A stretch of DNA of 7,509 nt from CAZGLR01 sp964526635 (GCA_964526635.1 CAZGLR010000141.1:1-7509), one strand, 5' to 3'. Shown: positions 1 to 5,752, numbered from the stretch's first letter. The notes: generated from the sequence alone by a model not told the origin. A program made the numbers and translations.

Positions 1-256
1 CAAGAATGCGATAGGACGAATAGTAGACTTTTTCGCCGGGTAAATGGGAAAATGGTTTCTTTTCGATGGCGTGAACAAATGCGATGGGACTGCCGCTGGC
101 CGGAATCAGGTAGAACGATCGCCGGGTGATTAACCCCTTGATATTCAGAAAACGTATTGCTATATCATTGTAGCCATGAAAATCCGCAAAGAGCCATCCG
201 GAAAGCCCCTGCCGGGCCAATTCACCCTGGATAAGTTGTAATCTGGAAGTATCCAC
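1..256 (-). CDS. M24-family metallopeptidase (Xaa-Pro aminopeptidase/creatinase-like), N-terminal part only
   Basis: An open frame runs leftward off the window edge; 85 codons are visible. The start of the protein (LQLIQGELARQGLSGWLFAD, then GYNDIAIRFLN, TRRSFYLIP, FVHAIE and HLPGEKVYYSS) matches the creatinase N-terminal domain that precedes the pita-bread catalytic domain of M24 aminopeptidases. The metal-binding residues lie beyond the window. Such enzymes release the N-terminal residue from Xaa-Pro peptides in the cytosol. I chose the GTG at 256 because homologues start just before the LQxxL segment and AGGA lies 6 nt upstream of it. An in-frame ATG at 349 would add 31 residues that do not resemble the family; it has a GGTGAGAG 7 nt upstream, so it cannot be excluded. 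Family assignment is by recalled motifs, without a search. The exact substrate is unknown. Confidence 0.8.
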   Translation of the reverse strand, partial: MDTSRLQLIQGELARQGLSGWLFADFHGYNDIAIRFLNIKGLITRRSFYLIPASGSPIAFVHAIEKKPFSHLPGEKVYYSSYRIL

Positions 257-600
257 CGCGCATCCTATCTGTATAAAATTCTGCCGCGTACTGTCGTTTG
301 TGACGGTTCGAACCCCGCCCGCCCCTGTGTGCCGTGGAATATACGACATTTTCCATCTCTCACCAACCTGAAAAAAAGTCGTACATTTCAACCCCTTAAA
401 TAAACTTTTGTGGAAAAAGACGGAACTCTGGTAAACAGGAGTTGTTATAATTAGTGACGATAGAAAAGTGGGATAGATTAGTAAGATCACATAAAAGCAT
501 CACCGGGCTTTCCCCCGAATGCTCGGTGTATGGTAACCTCCTTGCCTTAATTGCCCCTGCAAGAGCAGACGGTCGGCCCCAAACCGGCCGTCTGTGCTAT
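257..600. other. Intergenic region with hairpins, no supported gene
   Basis: This 344-nt stretch separates the DUF6125-like gene from the M24 gene. It is AT-rich near 385-500. It holds a weak hairpin (arms 501-508 and 521-528, 8 bp with one G-U pair, loop of 12) and the stronger one at 566-594. A plus-strand TATAAT sits at 446-451 but has no good -35 at 16-18 nt. The plus-strand frame starting at 454 lies mostly antisense to the DUF6125-like gene and resembles nothing. The M24 promoter should be here on the minus strand; the best I see (TTCCGT, 17 nt, TATTTA) is poor. Confidence 0.5.
566..594 (-). terminator. Stable hairpin just after the DUF6125-like gene
   Basis: Arms 566-576 (CAGACGGTCGG) and 584-594 (CCGGCCGTCTG) pair over 11 bp with one G-U wobble and a 7-nt loop. 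It starts 6 nt past the TAA of the minus-strand gene ending at 601. No T-run follows on either strand, so it may be a weak terminator or a 3'-end-protecting hairpin and not a classical Rho-independent terminator. Confidence 0.4.
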
Positions 601-1134
601 TTAGGCTATACTGAATTTCCAGGCACAATAATGAGAATCCGGGTGACTATCCGGCGGACAGCAGATACATTCGATTTTTATCCGCGAATCGATTGTTTTC
701 GCAAAATCAGTGTATTCGACTATCCCGACCGCTTTGCACGGGAAATCGGGGCGATTATCCCGCTTACGGGCTGATTGTACCCGGCAGTCGTTCATCCTGA
801 AAACAAAACTGTTGTCAGTTTCCTCGACTACTTCCTGGATATTGATATGGGCATAAAGACGGTACTTCAGCGCTTTTTTCAAACCCTCGAGGCCGGAACC
901 CTCGGGTATCTCATGCCGCTTCATAATCCGTTTGGCTTCAATAACCGTGAAGCGCCGCCAGGCTTCGGTATCGGCGGCAATCGCCTCGGTAATATCATGC
1001 CGCGCTTCCACCGCCAGAAACCAGAGACCATCATGGGCCAGCCAGTTCTTGGCGCTGTCTTCAATCATGCCAATCAGTTGTTCTTTGGAGAGAGCTTCGA
1101 GCTCTTTGCGTCGATTGTGGTGATAGGTATCCAT
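601..1134 (-). CDS. DUF6125-like Cys-rich cytosolic protein
   Basis: A 177-aa soluble protein without signal peptide or membrane segment. It matches a conserved bacterial family I recall as DUF6125. The N-terminal half is helical, with LSKEQLIGMIEDSAKNWLAHDGLWFLAVE (about 15-43) and FTVIEAKRIMKR (62-73). The C-terminal half carries FRMNDCRVQSARKR (112-125), DFPCK (130-134), RTID-like TIDSRIK (147-153), CxCCPPDxHP (156-165) and YCAWKF (169-174). Six Cys (117, 133, 156, 158, 159, 170) and His164/His168 could bind a metal or Fe-S cluster; that is inference. The function is unknown. The ATG has no Shine-Dalgarno sequence, and the promoter at 1142-1170 puts the transcription start next to it, so translation is probably leaderless. 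The gene is separate from the exported protein gene upstream, 43 nt away. Confidence 0.8.
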   Translation of the reverse strand: MDTYHHNRRKELEALSKEQLIGMIEDSAKNWLAHDGLWFLAVEARHDITEAIAADTEAWRRFTVIEAKRIMKRHEIPEGSGLEGLKKALKYRLYAHINIQEVVEETDNSFVFRMNDCRVQSARKRDNRPDFPCKAVGIVEYTDFAKTIDSRIKIECICCPPDSHPDSHYCAWKFSIA

Positions 1135-1141
1135 AACCGGC

Positions 1142-1170
1142 TATATACACCAAAGCCGGCGGTAGTTCAA
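1142..1170 (-). promoter_or_regulatory. Sigma-70-type promoter giving a leaderless mRNA
   Basis: On the minus strand TTGAAC (1165-1170), a 17-nt spacer and TATATA (1142-1147) form a good promoter. Only 7 nt (GCCGGTT) separate the -10 box from the ATG at 1134, so transcription should begin at or within a base or two of the start codon. A CCGGC/GCCGG inverted repeat (1137-1141 and 1155-1159) brackets the -10 box and could be an operator. Confidence 0.6.
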
Positions 1171-1177
1171 GCCGATT

Positions 1178-1708
1178 TCACTTTTTTTGGCGCACCGCGG
1201 TTATTTTGCCGGGTTTCGAAGATTTGCCGTTCGCTTCGGTAATTTCAAAATTGAATTGCAGACTGTCGCCGGTAATAAATCGCAGCGACCAGATATACGT
1301 GGCGCCATCATGATTACGGATCAAATAATAACTGCTGTCGCTGTCACTCGTTTGGGTAATAGTCCCGCCATACAGGTAATGCATACCAAAGCTGTTCCAG
1401 TATTCGACAACCAGGCGGCTCCCCAGGCTATCAAAGGTCATATAGGTGGAATCACGGTAAACCGAAAACATCCCTGCGCCGATAGCCTGCGTGCGAATGC
1501 GACCGGGGGTATCGGTCGTATCCACGATAATCTCACCATTGGCCGAGGCCATCATCGAGGTTTTGGGGATCATCGCTATGCCGGAGACATTCCAGGTTCC
1601 CAACAGTCGCGAGAGATCAAGATAGGCCGGTCGATACGTATCGGCCGCGAGGGAACAGGCCGTGGCAATCACCAGGAGAGCCATAGTAAGTAAATATCGC
1701 TTAATCAT
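1178..1708 (-). CDS. Exported small protein, possible lipoprotein with lipocalin-like fold
   Basis: 176 aa. Residues 1-21 form a Sec signal peptide: MIKR, then a hydrophobic core LLTMALLVIATAC. Cys18 is preceded by IATA, which fits a loose lipobox, so it may be a lipoprotein; cleavage by signal peptidase I after SLA is the alternative. The mature part is rich in beta-strand patterns and begins with LLGTWNVSG (35-43), like the GxW motif that opens lipocalin/calycin barrels, followed by alternating strands such as RLVVEYWNSF, YYLIRNH, YIWSLRF and LQFNFEI. That fold is inference; I recognise no named family. The ATG lacks a Shine-Dalgarno. A -10-like TATACA lies 12 nt upstream (1721-1726), with no good -35, so it could be near-leaderless. 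It may instead be read through from the RNA locus at 1751-1925. Confidence 0.75.
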   Translation of the reverse strand: MIKRYLLTMALLVIATACSLAADTYRPAYLDLSRLLGTWNVSGIAMIPKTSMMASANGEIIVDTTDTPGRIRTQAIGAGMFSVYRDSTYMTFDSLGSRLVVEYWNSFGMHYLYGGTITQTSDSDSSYYLIRNHDGATYIWSLRFITGDSLQFNFEITEANGKSSKPGKITAVRQKK

Positions 1709-1750
1709 AACCAGTTGCTATGTATACAGACTTATGTCGGTGAAAACCAT

Positions 1751-1799
1751 AAAAAAAGCACAAAAAAAGCCACCCGCGCACCCCTCGAGCGCGGGCAGC
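1751..1799 (-). terminator. Strong intrinsic terminator upstream of the exported-protein gene
   Basis: On the minus strand GCTGCCCGCGC (1789-1799), a 9-nt loop and GCGCGGGTGGC (1769-1779) form an 11-bp GC-rich stem with two G-U pairs. It is followed by T7, GTGC and another T7 (1751-1768). It ends 42 nt before the ATG at 1708. No recognised gene precedes it, so it marks the 3' end of a short transcript or an attenuator. Confidence 0.85.
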
Positions 1800-1925
1800 T
1801 TAACCGAGAAAAAAGGACTACTAAAGCAGCGCAAAAAGGAACTATTTATGACACGCCAATACGTATAGCAAGCGCTGTGCCCTTCGATGATTTATGGCGA
1901 AAACTACCATGTAAGCTGTTGCAGC
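1751..1925 (-). ncRNA. Candidate small RNA or attenuated 5' leader
   Basis: A promoter (1931-1960) and a strong terminator (1751-1799) on the same strand bound about 175 nt in which no known gene is seen. The predicted RNA begins with a perfect hairpin, GCTG-CAA-CAGC (1915-1925). Next come a 6-bp stem TTTTCG/CGAAGG and a region GGGCACAGCGC...GGCGTGTC that can fold back on itself. The terminator stem ends it. A 22-codon frame (ATG at 1910, stop 1842-1844) lies inside but has no Shine-Dalgarno and no run of regulatory codons. I recognise no riboswitch or housekeeping RNA consensus. It may be a stand-alone sRNA or a transcription-attenuated leader of the exported-protein gene that starts at 1708. 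Confidence 0.5.
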
Positions 1926-1930
1926 AATAT

Positions 1931-1960
1931 ATTTTAACTCAAAAGAGGGAATCGTGGCAA
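1931..1960 (-). promoter_or_regulatory. Promoter of the candidate RNA
   Basis: On the minus strand TTGCCA (1955-1960), an 18-nt spacer and TAAAAT (1931-1936) each match the sigma-70 hexamers at five of six bases. The expected start is near 1923-1925, where the GCTG-CAA-CAGC hairpin begins. The dyad at 1973-1988 lies 12 nt upstream of the -35, a usual place for an activator site. Confidence 0.55.
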
Positions 1961-1972
1961 AAGTGTGGAAAT

Positions 1973-1988
1973 TCGTAATATGTTACGA
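1973..1988. promoter_or_regulatory. Operator-like dyad TCGTAA-N4-TTACGA, copy 1
   Basis: TCGTAATATGTTACGA is a perfect 6+6 inverted repeat with a 4-nt centre. A second copy with the same geometry is at 2061-2076, and a half-copy is at 5712-5722. The shape is that of a binding site for a dimeric helix-turn-helix regulator. Which family is unknown. Confidence 0.5.
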
Positions 1989-1999
1989 GGGCACACGGC

Positions 2000-2038
2000 A
2001 AAAAGAAGATAAGCGCATGGGAACCATGCGCTTATCTT
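2000..2038 (-). terminator. Intrinsic terminator of the TPR/sigma-54 regulator operon
   Basis: The arms AAGATAAGCGCATGG (2006-2020) and CCATGCGCTTATCTT (2024-2038) form a perfect 15-bp stem with a 3-nt loop. Read on the minus strand it is followed by C and five Ts (2000-2005). It begins 33 nt after the stop codon of the regulator. Confidence 0.9.
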
Positions 2039-2060
2039 AAACGACAATAATTGTGCCTGT

Positions 2061-2076
2061 TCGTAATAAATTACGA
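2061..2076. promoter_or_regulatory. Operator-like dyad TCGTAA-N4-TTACGA, copy 2
   Basis: TCGTAATAAATTACGA, extended by one more pair to 2060-2077 (TTCG...CGAA). It overlaps the TAA stop codon of the regulator gene (2071-2073) and matches copy 1 at 15 of 18 bases. It lies about 105 nt upstream of the -35 of the RNA promoter, so the pair could allow looping or cooperative binding. Confidence 0.45.
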
Positions 2077-4323
2077 AATCATCGTTGCCGGTAAATCATA
2101 TCGCTTCATCTTCGCCCGAAGTGTCGATTCATGGATGGCCAGTGCGCGAGCGGCTTGCGATTTATTCCATCCTGATTGATGCAGGGCTTTGAGAATCAGC
2201 GTTTTTTCAAATTGTTCCACCTGATCCACCAGCGATTCGGTCCGACGGTCACCATCGTTTTGGATCAGCACGCCGGCCAGTTCCCCGAGTTCATCGTCAC
2301 CGGCCAGATTCTTGAACAGCACCAGTTTTTTGACCTCGGATTCGAATTGACGGATATTGCCAGGCCATGATCGTGATGAGAACTCTGTGACCAGAGTCGG
2401 ATCAACCGCATCATCGCCGGACAGCACCCCCTCGCGTCGGAGGAAATGTTCCAGCAGAAGCGGTATATCATCGATCCGTTGGGACAATGGTGGCAGGTCA
2501 AAGACAATCCCGCTCAGCCGGAAATAGAGATCGCGTCGGAAGGTACCCCGGGCAACCATCTCGGCCAAGTCGCAGTTGGTGGCGGCAACGATGCGTATGT
2601 CGAGATCGTGCTCGTCGGTGTCTCCCAGACGGCGCGCTTTGCAGGTTTCGATGACAGTCAGCAGTTTGGCTTGCGAACCGAGCGGCATTTCTCCGATTTC
2701 ATCGAAGAAAAACGTGCCGCCATTGGCCCGCTGCAACAGACCTTCTTTATCGGCATCAGCGCCGGTAAAGGCTCCTTTGCGATACCCGAACAACTCGGCT
2801 TCCAGGAGGGTATCCGGGAAGGCTGCGCAATTGACGGCGACGAAGTCCCCGGTTCGGCCCGATGCCTGATGATAGAAGCGGGCCATCAAGTCCTTGCCGG
2901 TACCGGTCTCACCGGTAATCAACACCGGCAGATCGGATGTTGCCGATTGTTCAATGCCGCGCATGAGTTTCTTCATCGTGCGGTTGCCGGTGATAATCTC
3001 CGGAGCCTCGGATGACGAGCGCATAAAGTGGCCATCATGCTGGAGATTGTAATCAAGATGGTTGATCATCTCCTGCACGGCGATGACCCGGTTATCTATG
3101 CCCAGCCGCTGGAAGATATCTGCGGCCCGGAAGAGATTGGCCATCTGACGGCGCGTGGTGCCCAGTTCGGAGCGAGCCATCTGTACCAGCGTTTCGGCCC
3201 GTTCGGCGCGGGCATCGGCGGCATCGAATAATTCCATTGCTTCGGTAAACAACGCCGAGGCTCTGGTTGTCGGCTGCGGCGAATTCGCCTTCAGGAGCTC
3301 GAGTTGAGCCAGAATGCGAAGAGCCGCGCCTTTTTCGATTTTTTCGTCAATGTCATCGGCCAATGCGACCGTTTTGTTGGCCAGACGAGTGGCTGATTGC
3401 AGATTGCCGGTGGTCAATTCCAGTTCGGCCAGGTAGCGCAGCGGTGTGGCTACCAGCGACGATTTCGGCGCTATCGCAGAGGCATCTTCATAGGCCTCGT
3501 TGAGCAGACGGCGCGCGGTATGATAATCGCCGGTTCTGGTGGCCAGGTGACCACGGATTGTCTGCGCCATGATTTGTTCACGTCGCATACCTTCGGCAGC
3601 CAGAATTGGATAGGCGCGAGACAGATGATATTCGGCCTGATCGTATTCGGTCAGTTGAATCTCAAGATAGGCCAGGGAAACCAGCGCCTTGGCCAGTTCT
3701 TTTTCATCACCCAACTCGTCGGAAATGTCGATGTTGAGCGAAAGGGATTCGGCGGCTTTTTTCATGTTGCCCAGCATGGTGTACACACGGCCCAGGTTAC
3801 CCCAGAGGTAACCCAGCATCCGGCGGTCACTCATCCGGTCGGCGAGTGTGATCGCGTCCAGCAAAAGACGCAGCGCATTGCGGAAATTTGCCCGAATAAA
3901 ATACAAACGGGCCAATTGGTTGCAGGCGTCGATTTGCTGGGCCGGTAAATCACACCGTCTGAAAAGTGAGAGAGCATCTTGTAACGCGGTTTCGGCTTCC
4001 CGATAGTTACCGAGGGCAATCAGGGCTTTGCCTGAAATCAAGAAGGCTTTGCCGAGAGCCTCGGTTTCACCCAATGGCGTCAGATGAGCCTCTGCGAGAC
4101 GCGAAGACGCCAGGGCCGCACGGTAATCATGCGACATATAGAGAAGCTGCGCTTCAAGACACCGAAAGAGTCCAGCCTCACGATCATTGCGATCCAGCAT
4201 GGCCGTCCGGGCGGACGATGCCATCTTCAGGCCGCGGGCAATATCCTTACCCTCGATTGCCTGAGCCAGCTGGCGCAATAATTCGGACCGGATATCCGAT
4301 TTCCTGAAATTGGCTTCCATCAT
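2071..4323 (-). CDS. TPR-containing sigma-54-dependent transcriptional activator (AAA+/Fis)
   Basis: 750 aa, cytosolic. Residues about 10-420 form at least seven TPR-like helical hairpins (for example 93-126, 131-160, 170-203, 210-242, 250-283, 290-323), serving as the sensory domain; there is no receiver, GAF or PAS domain. Residues 441-665 are the sigma-54 interaction AAA+ domain: Walker A GETGTGKD (471-478), the sigma-54-contacting loop GAFTGA (517-522), Walker B GTFFFDEIG (536-544), arginine-finger region FRRDLYFRL (595-603) and WPGNIRQ (653-659). A Fis-type helix-turn-helix closes it (705-745, NKSQAARALAIHESTLRAKM). All catalytic motifs look intact, so it should remodel sigma-54 holoenzyme at distant sites. 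The start is either ATG of an ATGATG pair. AAGGA lies 10 nt before the first, inside the end of the upstream gene, whose stop is 2 nt away, implying translational coupling. No sigma-54 (-24/-12) promoter was found in the window, so its targets lie elsewhere. Confidence 0.93.
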   Translation of the reverse strand: MMEANFRKSDIRSELLRQLAQAIEGKDIARGLKMASSARTAMLDRNDREAGLFRCLEAQLLYMSHDYRAALASSRLAEAHLTPLGETEALGKAFLISGKALIALGNYREAETALQDALSLFRRCDLPAQQIDACNQLARLYFIRANFRNALRLLLDAITLADRMSDRRMLGYLWGNLGRVYTMLGNMKKAAESLSLNIDISDELGDEKELAKALVSLAYLEIQLTEYDQAEYHLSRAYPILAAEGMRREQIMAQTIRGHLATRTGDYHTARRLLNEAYEDASAIAPKSSLVATPLRYLAELELTTGNLQSATRLANKTVALADDIDEKIEKGAALRILAQLELLKANSPQPTTRASALFTEAMELFDAADARAERAETLVQMARSELGTTRRQMANLFRAADIFQRLGIDNRVIAVQEMINHLDYNLQHDGHFMRSSSEAPEIITGNRTMKKLMRGIEQSATSDLPVLITGETGTGKDLMARFYHQASGRTGDFVAVNCAAFPDTLLEAELFGYRKGAFTGADADKEGLLQRANGGTFFFDEIGEMPLGSQAKLLTVIETCKARRLGDTDEHDLDIRIVAATNCDLAEMVARGTFRRDLYFRLSGIVFDLPPLSQRIDDIPLLLEHFLRREGVLSGDDAVDPTLVTEFSSRSWPGNIRQFESEVKKLVLFKNLAGDDELGELAGVLIQNDGDRRTESLVDQVEQFEKTLILKALHQSGWNKSQAARALAIHESTLRAKMKRYDLPATMIS

Positions 4324-4325
4324 GA

Positions 4326-4649
4326 TTACTCAGTCCTTGTAGGTTGAATCTGGGTGTCTTTTTCTATCGGGGTAATGTCCGTGTCCGGTGCTTTCGGTTC
4401 GATAAACCGGATGATCGTCAGAGAGAAATGATTCGCGATCATCGCGAAGCTCAAACCGGTGATGATACCGGGAATAATGCTGGTGGAGAGATCTACGTCT
4501 CCGGTGTTATTGTGCTCGCCGCCCCAGGGCTGTTCATCATTATCGGGGCGCTCATACCGGGGAAGACGCCCATCATGCGCATTCACCGGTAAGACCATGG
4601 CCGAGAGAAACACAACGGCCATCACCAGGGTCAGAATTTTCCGCCACAT
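4326..4649 (-). CDS. Small exported/membrane protein coupled to the sigma-54 activator
   Basis: 107 aa, no family recognised. Residues 1-24 are a clear signal peptide (MWRK, a long hydrophobic core, then LPVNA with likely cleavage before HDG). A polar, acidic segment follows (25-54, rich in D, E, N, P). Then comes a hydrophobic stretch, about 57-83 (IIPGIITGLSFAMIANH...), able to span the membrane, and a Pro/Thr-rich tail with acidic and basic residues. The mature protein would probably be a single-pass envelope protein. The start is well fixed: AAGGAG (4656-4661) lies 6 nt before the ATG. It is the first gene of an operon from the promoter at 4781-4809. Its stop is 2 nt from the regulator's ATG, which suggests that it may be the signal source or controller of that regulator (inference). 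Confidence 0.8.
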   Translation of the reverse strand: MWRKILTLVMAVVFLSAMVLPVNAHDGRLPRYERPDNDEQPWGGEHNNTGDVDLSTSIIPGIITGLSFAMIANHFSLTIIRFIEPKAPDTDITPIEKDTQIQPTRTE

Positions 4650-4699
4650 ATGCCGCTCCTTGTTTGGATTATATAGACAACATCTTAGATATATTCATC

Positions 4700-4756
4700 C
4701 TATGTCATTTTTGGCGCTTCGGGGACAGGGGGGGAGGCCAGAGTATACATGTCCAT
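4700..4756 (-). CDS. Possible Pro-rich leader peptide in the operon 5' UTR
   Basis: An 18-codon frame, MDMYTLASPPVPEAPKMT, starts 18 nt after the predicted transcription start and ends 50 nt before the ATG of the next gene. GGGAAGAG lies about 9 nt upstream. Four of its codons are Pro, and PPVP could slow ribosomes. No terminator hairpin follows, so any control would be on translation. The frame may be chance; only its position speaks for it. Confidence 0.3.
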   Translation of the reverse strand: MDMYTLASPPVPEAPKMT

Positions 4757-4780
4757 GAGGGTACACTCTTCCCTGCCTGT

Positions 4781-4809
4781 AATATACGCACTAACCAGAC
4801 GGACGTCAA
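4781..4809 (-). promoter_or_regulatory. Sigma-70-type promoter of the two-gene operon
   Basis: On the minus strand TTGACG (4804-4809), a 17-nt spacer and TATATT (4781-4786) each match consensus at five of six bases; TG sits just upstream of the -10. The start is expected near 4774, giving a leader of about 125 nt before the ATG at 4649. A further TATAAT at 4668-4673 lacks a -35. Confidence 0.72.
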
Positions 4810-4902
4810 CGCCTATTTGTTTACCTGTATTGGAGTTAGATGAACAGATGCGCTTCGGGATGGAGACTGTTCAAGGCCGCGCCACCTGCCGCAATGACAT
4901 AC

Positions 4903-4932
4903 GACGGCATAAGACATGCGATCTTATGCGTC
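4903..4932 (-). terminator. Hairpin after the LuxR-like pseudogene
   Basis: GACGGCATAAGA (4903-4914) pairs with TCTTATGCGTC (4922-4932) over 11 bp with one bulged G and a 7-nt loop. It lies 26 nt after the TGA of the LuxR fragment. No T-run follows, so it is at best a weak terminator, perhaps a relic. Confidence 0.3.
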
Positions 4933-4957
4933 TATAGCACCGATTATCTGTAACCGA

Positions 4958-5636
4958 TCACTCCAGCAGGCCCAGCCCCGCCGCCTTCTTCACCGCCTCG
5001 GCGCGGGTTCTGCAATCAAGACGGTCAAAGGTATTGGCCACGTGCATATCAACCGTGCGCGGACTGAGATAAATCGTCTCGGCGATTTCTTTATTGGTCA
5101 GGCCATTGGCCAGATGAGCCGGCACTTCCATCTGACGGCGCGTCAGGCCGGCCCGGTCACGGCGCGAGGCATGATCCGGATCACACGGGCTTCGCCGACC
5201 GTTTCCCCGTTTGATTCCATAAACTCCTGAATAGCCGTAGTCAGCGGACGGGCGGCGTCGCTGAGACCATCGAGCCTGAGAATGATGGTATCGCGGATGC
5301 TTGGGGGAATCGGGACATCGGAACCCGCGATAAGCGCCATACCGGATTCGTGTGACTGAATCAGACGATTATCCGGCATTGTCCGCACCAGCTCTTCTAT
5401 ATACAGCGGTACCCCCTGGGTATGCCGATATATCATGTCCACAAGATCATCCGAGGGAGATTCCGGCAGCATCTGTATGAGCAGGTGTCGAACCTCATCC
5501 CGGTCCAGGGCGTTGATCATCTGCTGATCCAATTCGGTATTTGATTTCCCGAACGGGTGATATCGATCTGTCTGATAATATCAGTCACGAGCGTATCGCG
5601 GCCGATACAATTCGTTTTCAGCGGTGATAGTGCCAT
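4958..5636 (-). pseudogene. Decayed LAL/LuxR-family ATPase transcriptional regulator
   Basis: Three reading frames carry successive pieces of one regulator. Frame A, from the ATG at 5636, reads MALSPLKTNCIGRDTLVTDI, like the start of an AAA_16/NB-ARC-type ATPase domain (xxGRxxxL). It gives way near 5580 to frame B, open from 5580 to a TGA at 5143. Frame B has YHPFGKSN, LDRDEVRHLL, YRHTQGVPLYIEELVR and IPPSIRDTIILRLDGLS, the distal half of that ATPase domain (TxGxPxxxEELVR and PPxxRDxIxxRL). Frame C (about 5172-4958) reads a full LuxR helix-turn-helix: LTRRQMEVPAHLANGLTNKE, then IAETIYLSPRTVDMHV, LDCRTRAEA and a stop. Between A and B the P-loop and Walker B are missing, and between B and C the usual long TPR region. 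Full-length relatives are several hundred residues longer. Frame A remains open upstream to 5705. I infer loss of function by internal deletions and frameshifts. Confidence 0.8.
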
Positions 5637-5703
5637 TTGAATATGTCCCGGTAAGTGCCCGACAGCGGAGTCTTGCCGCCTGTAAACAATACGGACGTAT
5701 GGC

Positions 5704-5722
5704 ACGAAAAGTTCGTAATATG
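5704..5722. promoter_or_regulatory. Half-copy of the TTCGTAATATG dyad element
   Basis: TTCGTAATATG (5712-5722) equals the left part of the dyad at 1972-1982, but the second arm is lost (GGCTCA). It also forms a small inverted repeat with the bases to its left, ACGAA-AAG-TTCGT (5704-5716). It sits between the dehydrogenase stop and the LuxR-like pseudogene, where the promoter of the latter would have been. An 11-base match alone is expected by chance in a window of this size. Confidence 0.25.
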
Positions 5723-5752
5723 GCTCAAATTTATCGGGGATAGCGCTTCAAG

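Noticed and set aside
454..774. Plus-strand frame of 106 codons
   Set aside because: More than half is antisense to the well-supported DUF6125-like gene; non-ATG start and no recognisable protein.
1842..1910. 22-codon minus-strand frame within the candidate RNA
   Set aside because: No Shine-Dalgarno and no repeated regulatory codons; kept only as a note under the RNA.
1954..2040. Plus-strand 28-codon frame (GTG, with GAGGG 4 nt upstream) between the RNA locus and the regulator
   Set aside because: Its last third is the perfect stem of the regulator's terminator and it crosses the dyad; the codons are dictated by these elements. No family resemblance.
2446..3015. Long plus-strand frames opposite the sigma-54 activator (also at 3397-3948)
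   Set aside because: Mirror frames of a gene whose domains are fully accounted for on the minus strand.
4721..4737. G-rich run (GGGG, G7, GG) as a possible G-quadruplex
   Set aside because: Only three proper G-tracts; a fourth of three Gs is absent.
4749..4937. Plus-strand frame of 62 codons opposite the operon promoter
   Set aside because: Overlaps the strong minus-strand promoter, composition unlike a protein, Shine-Dalgarno too far.
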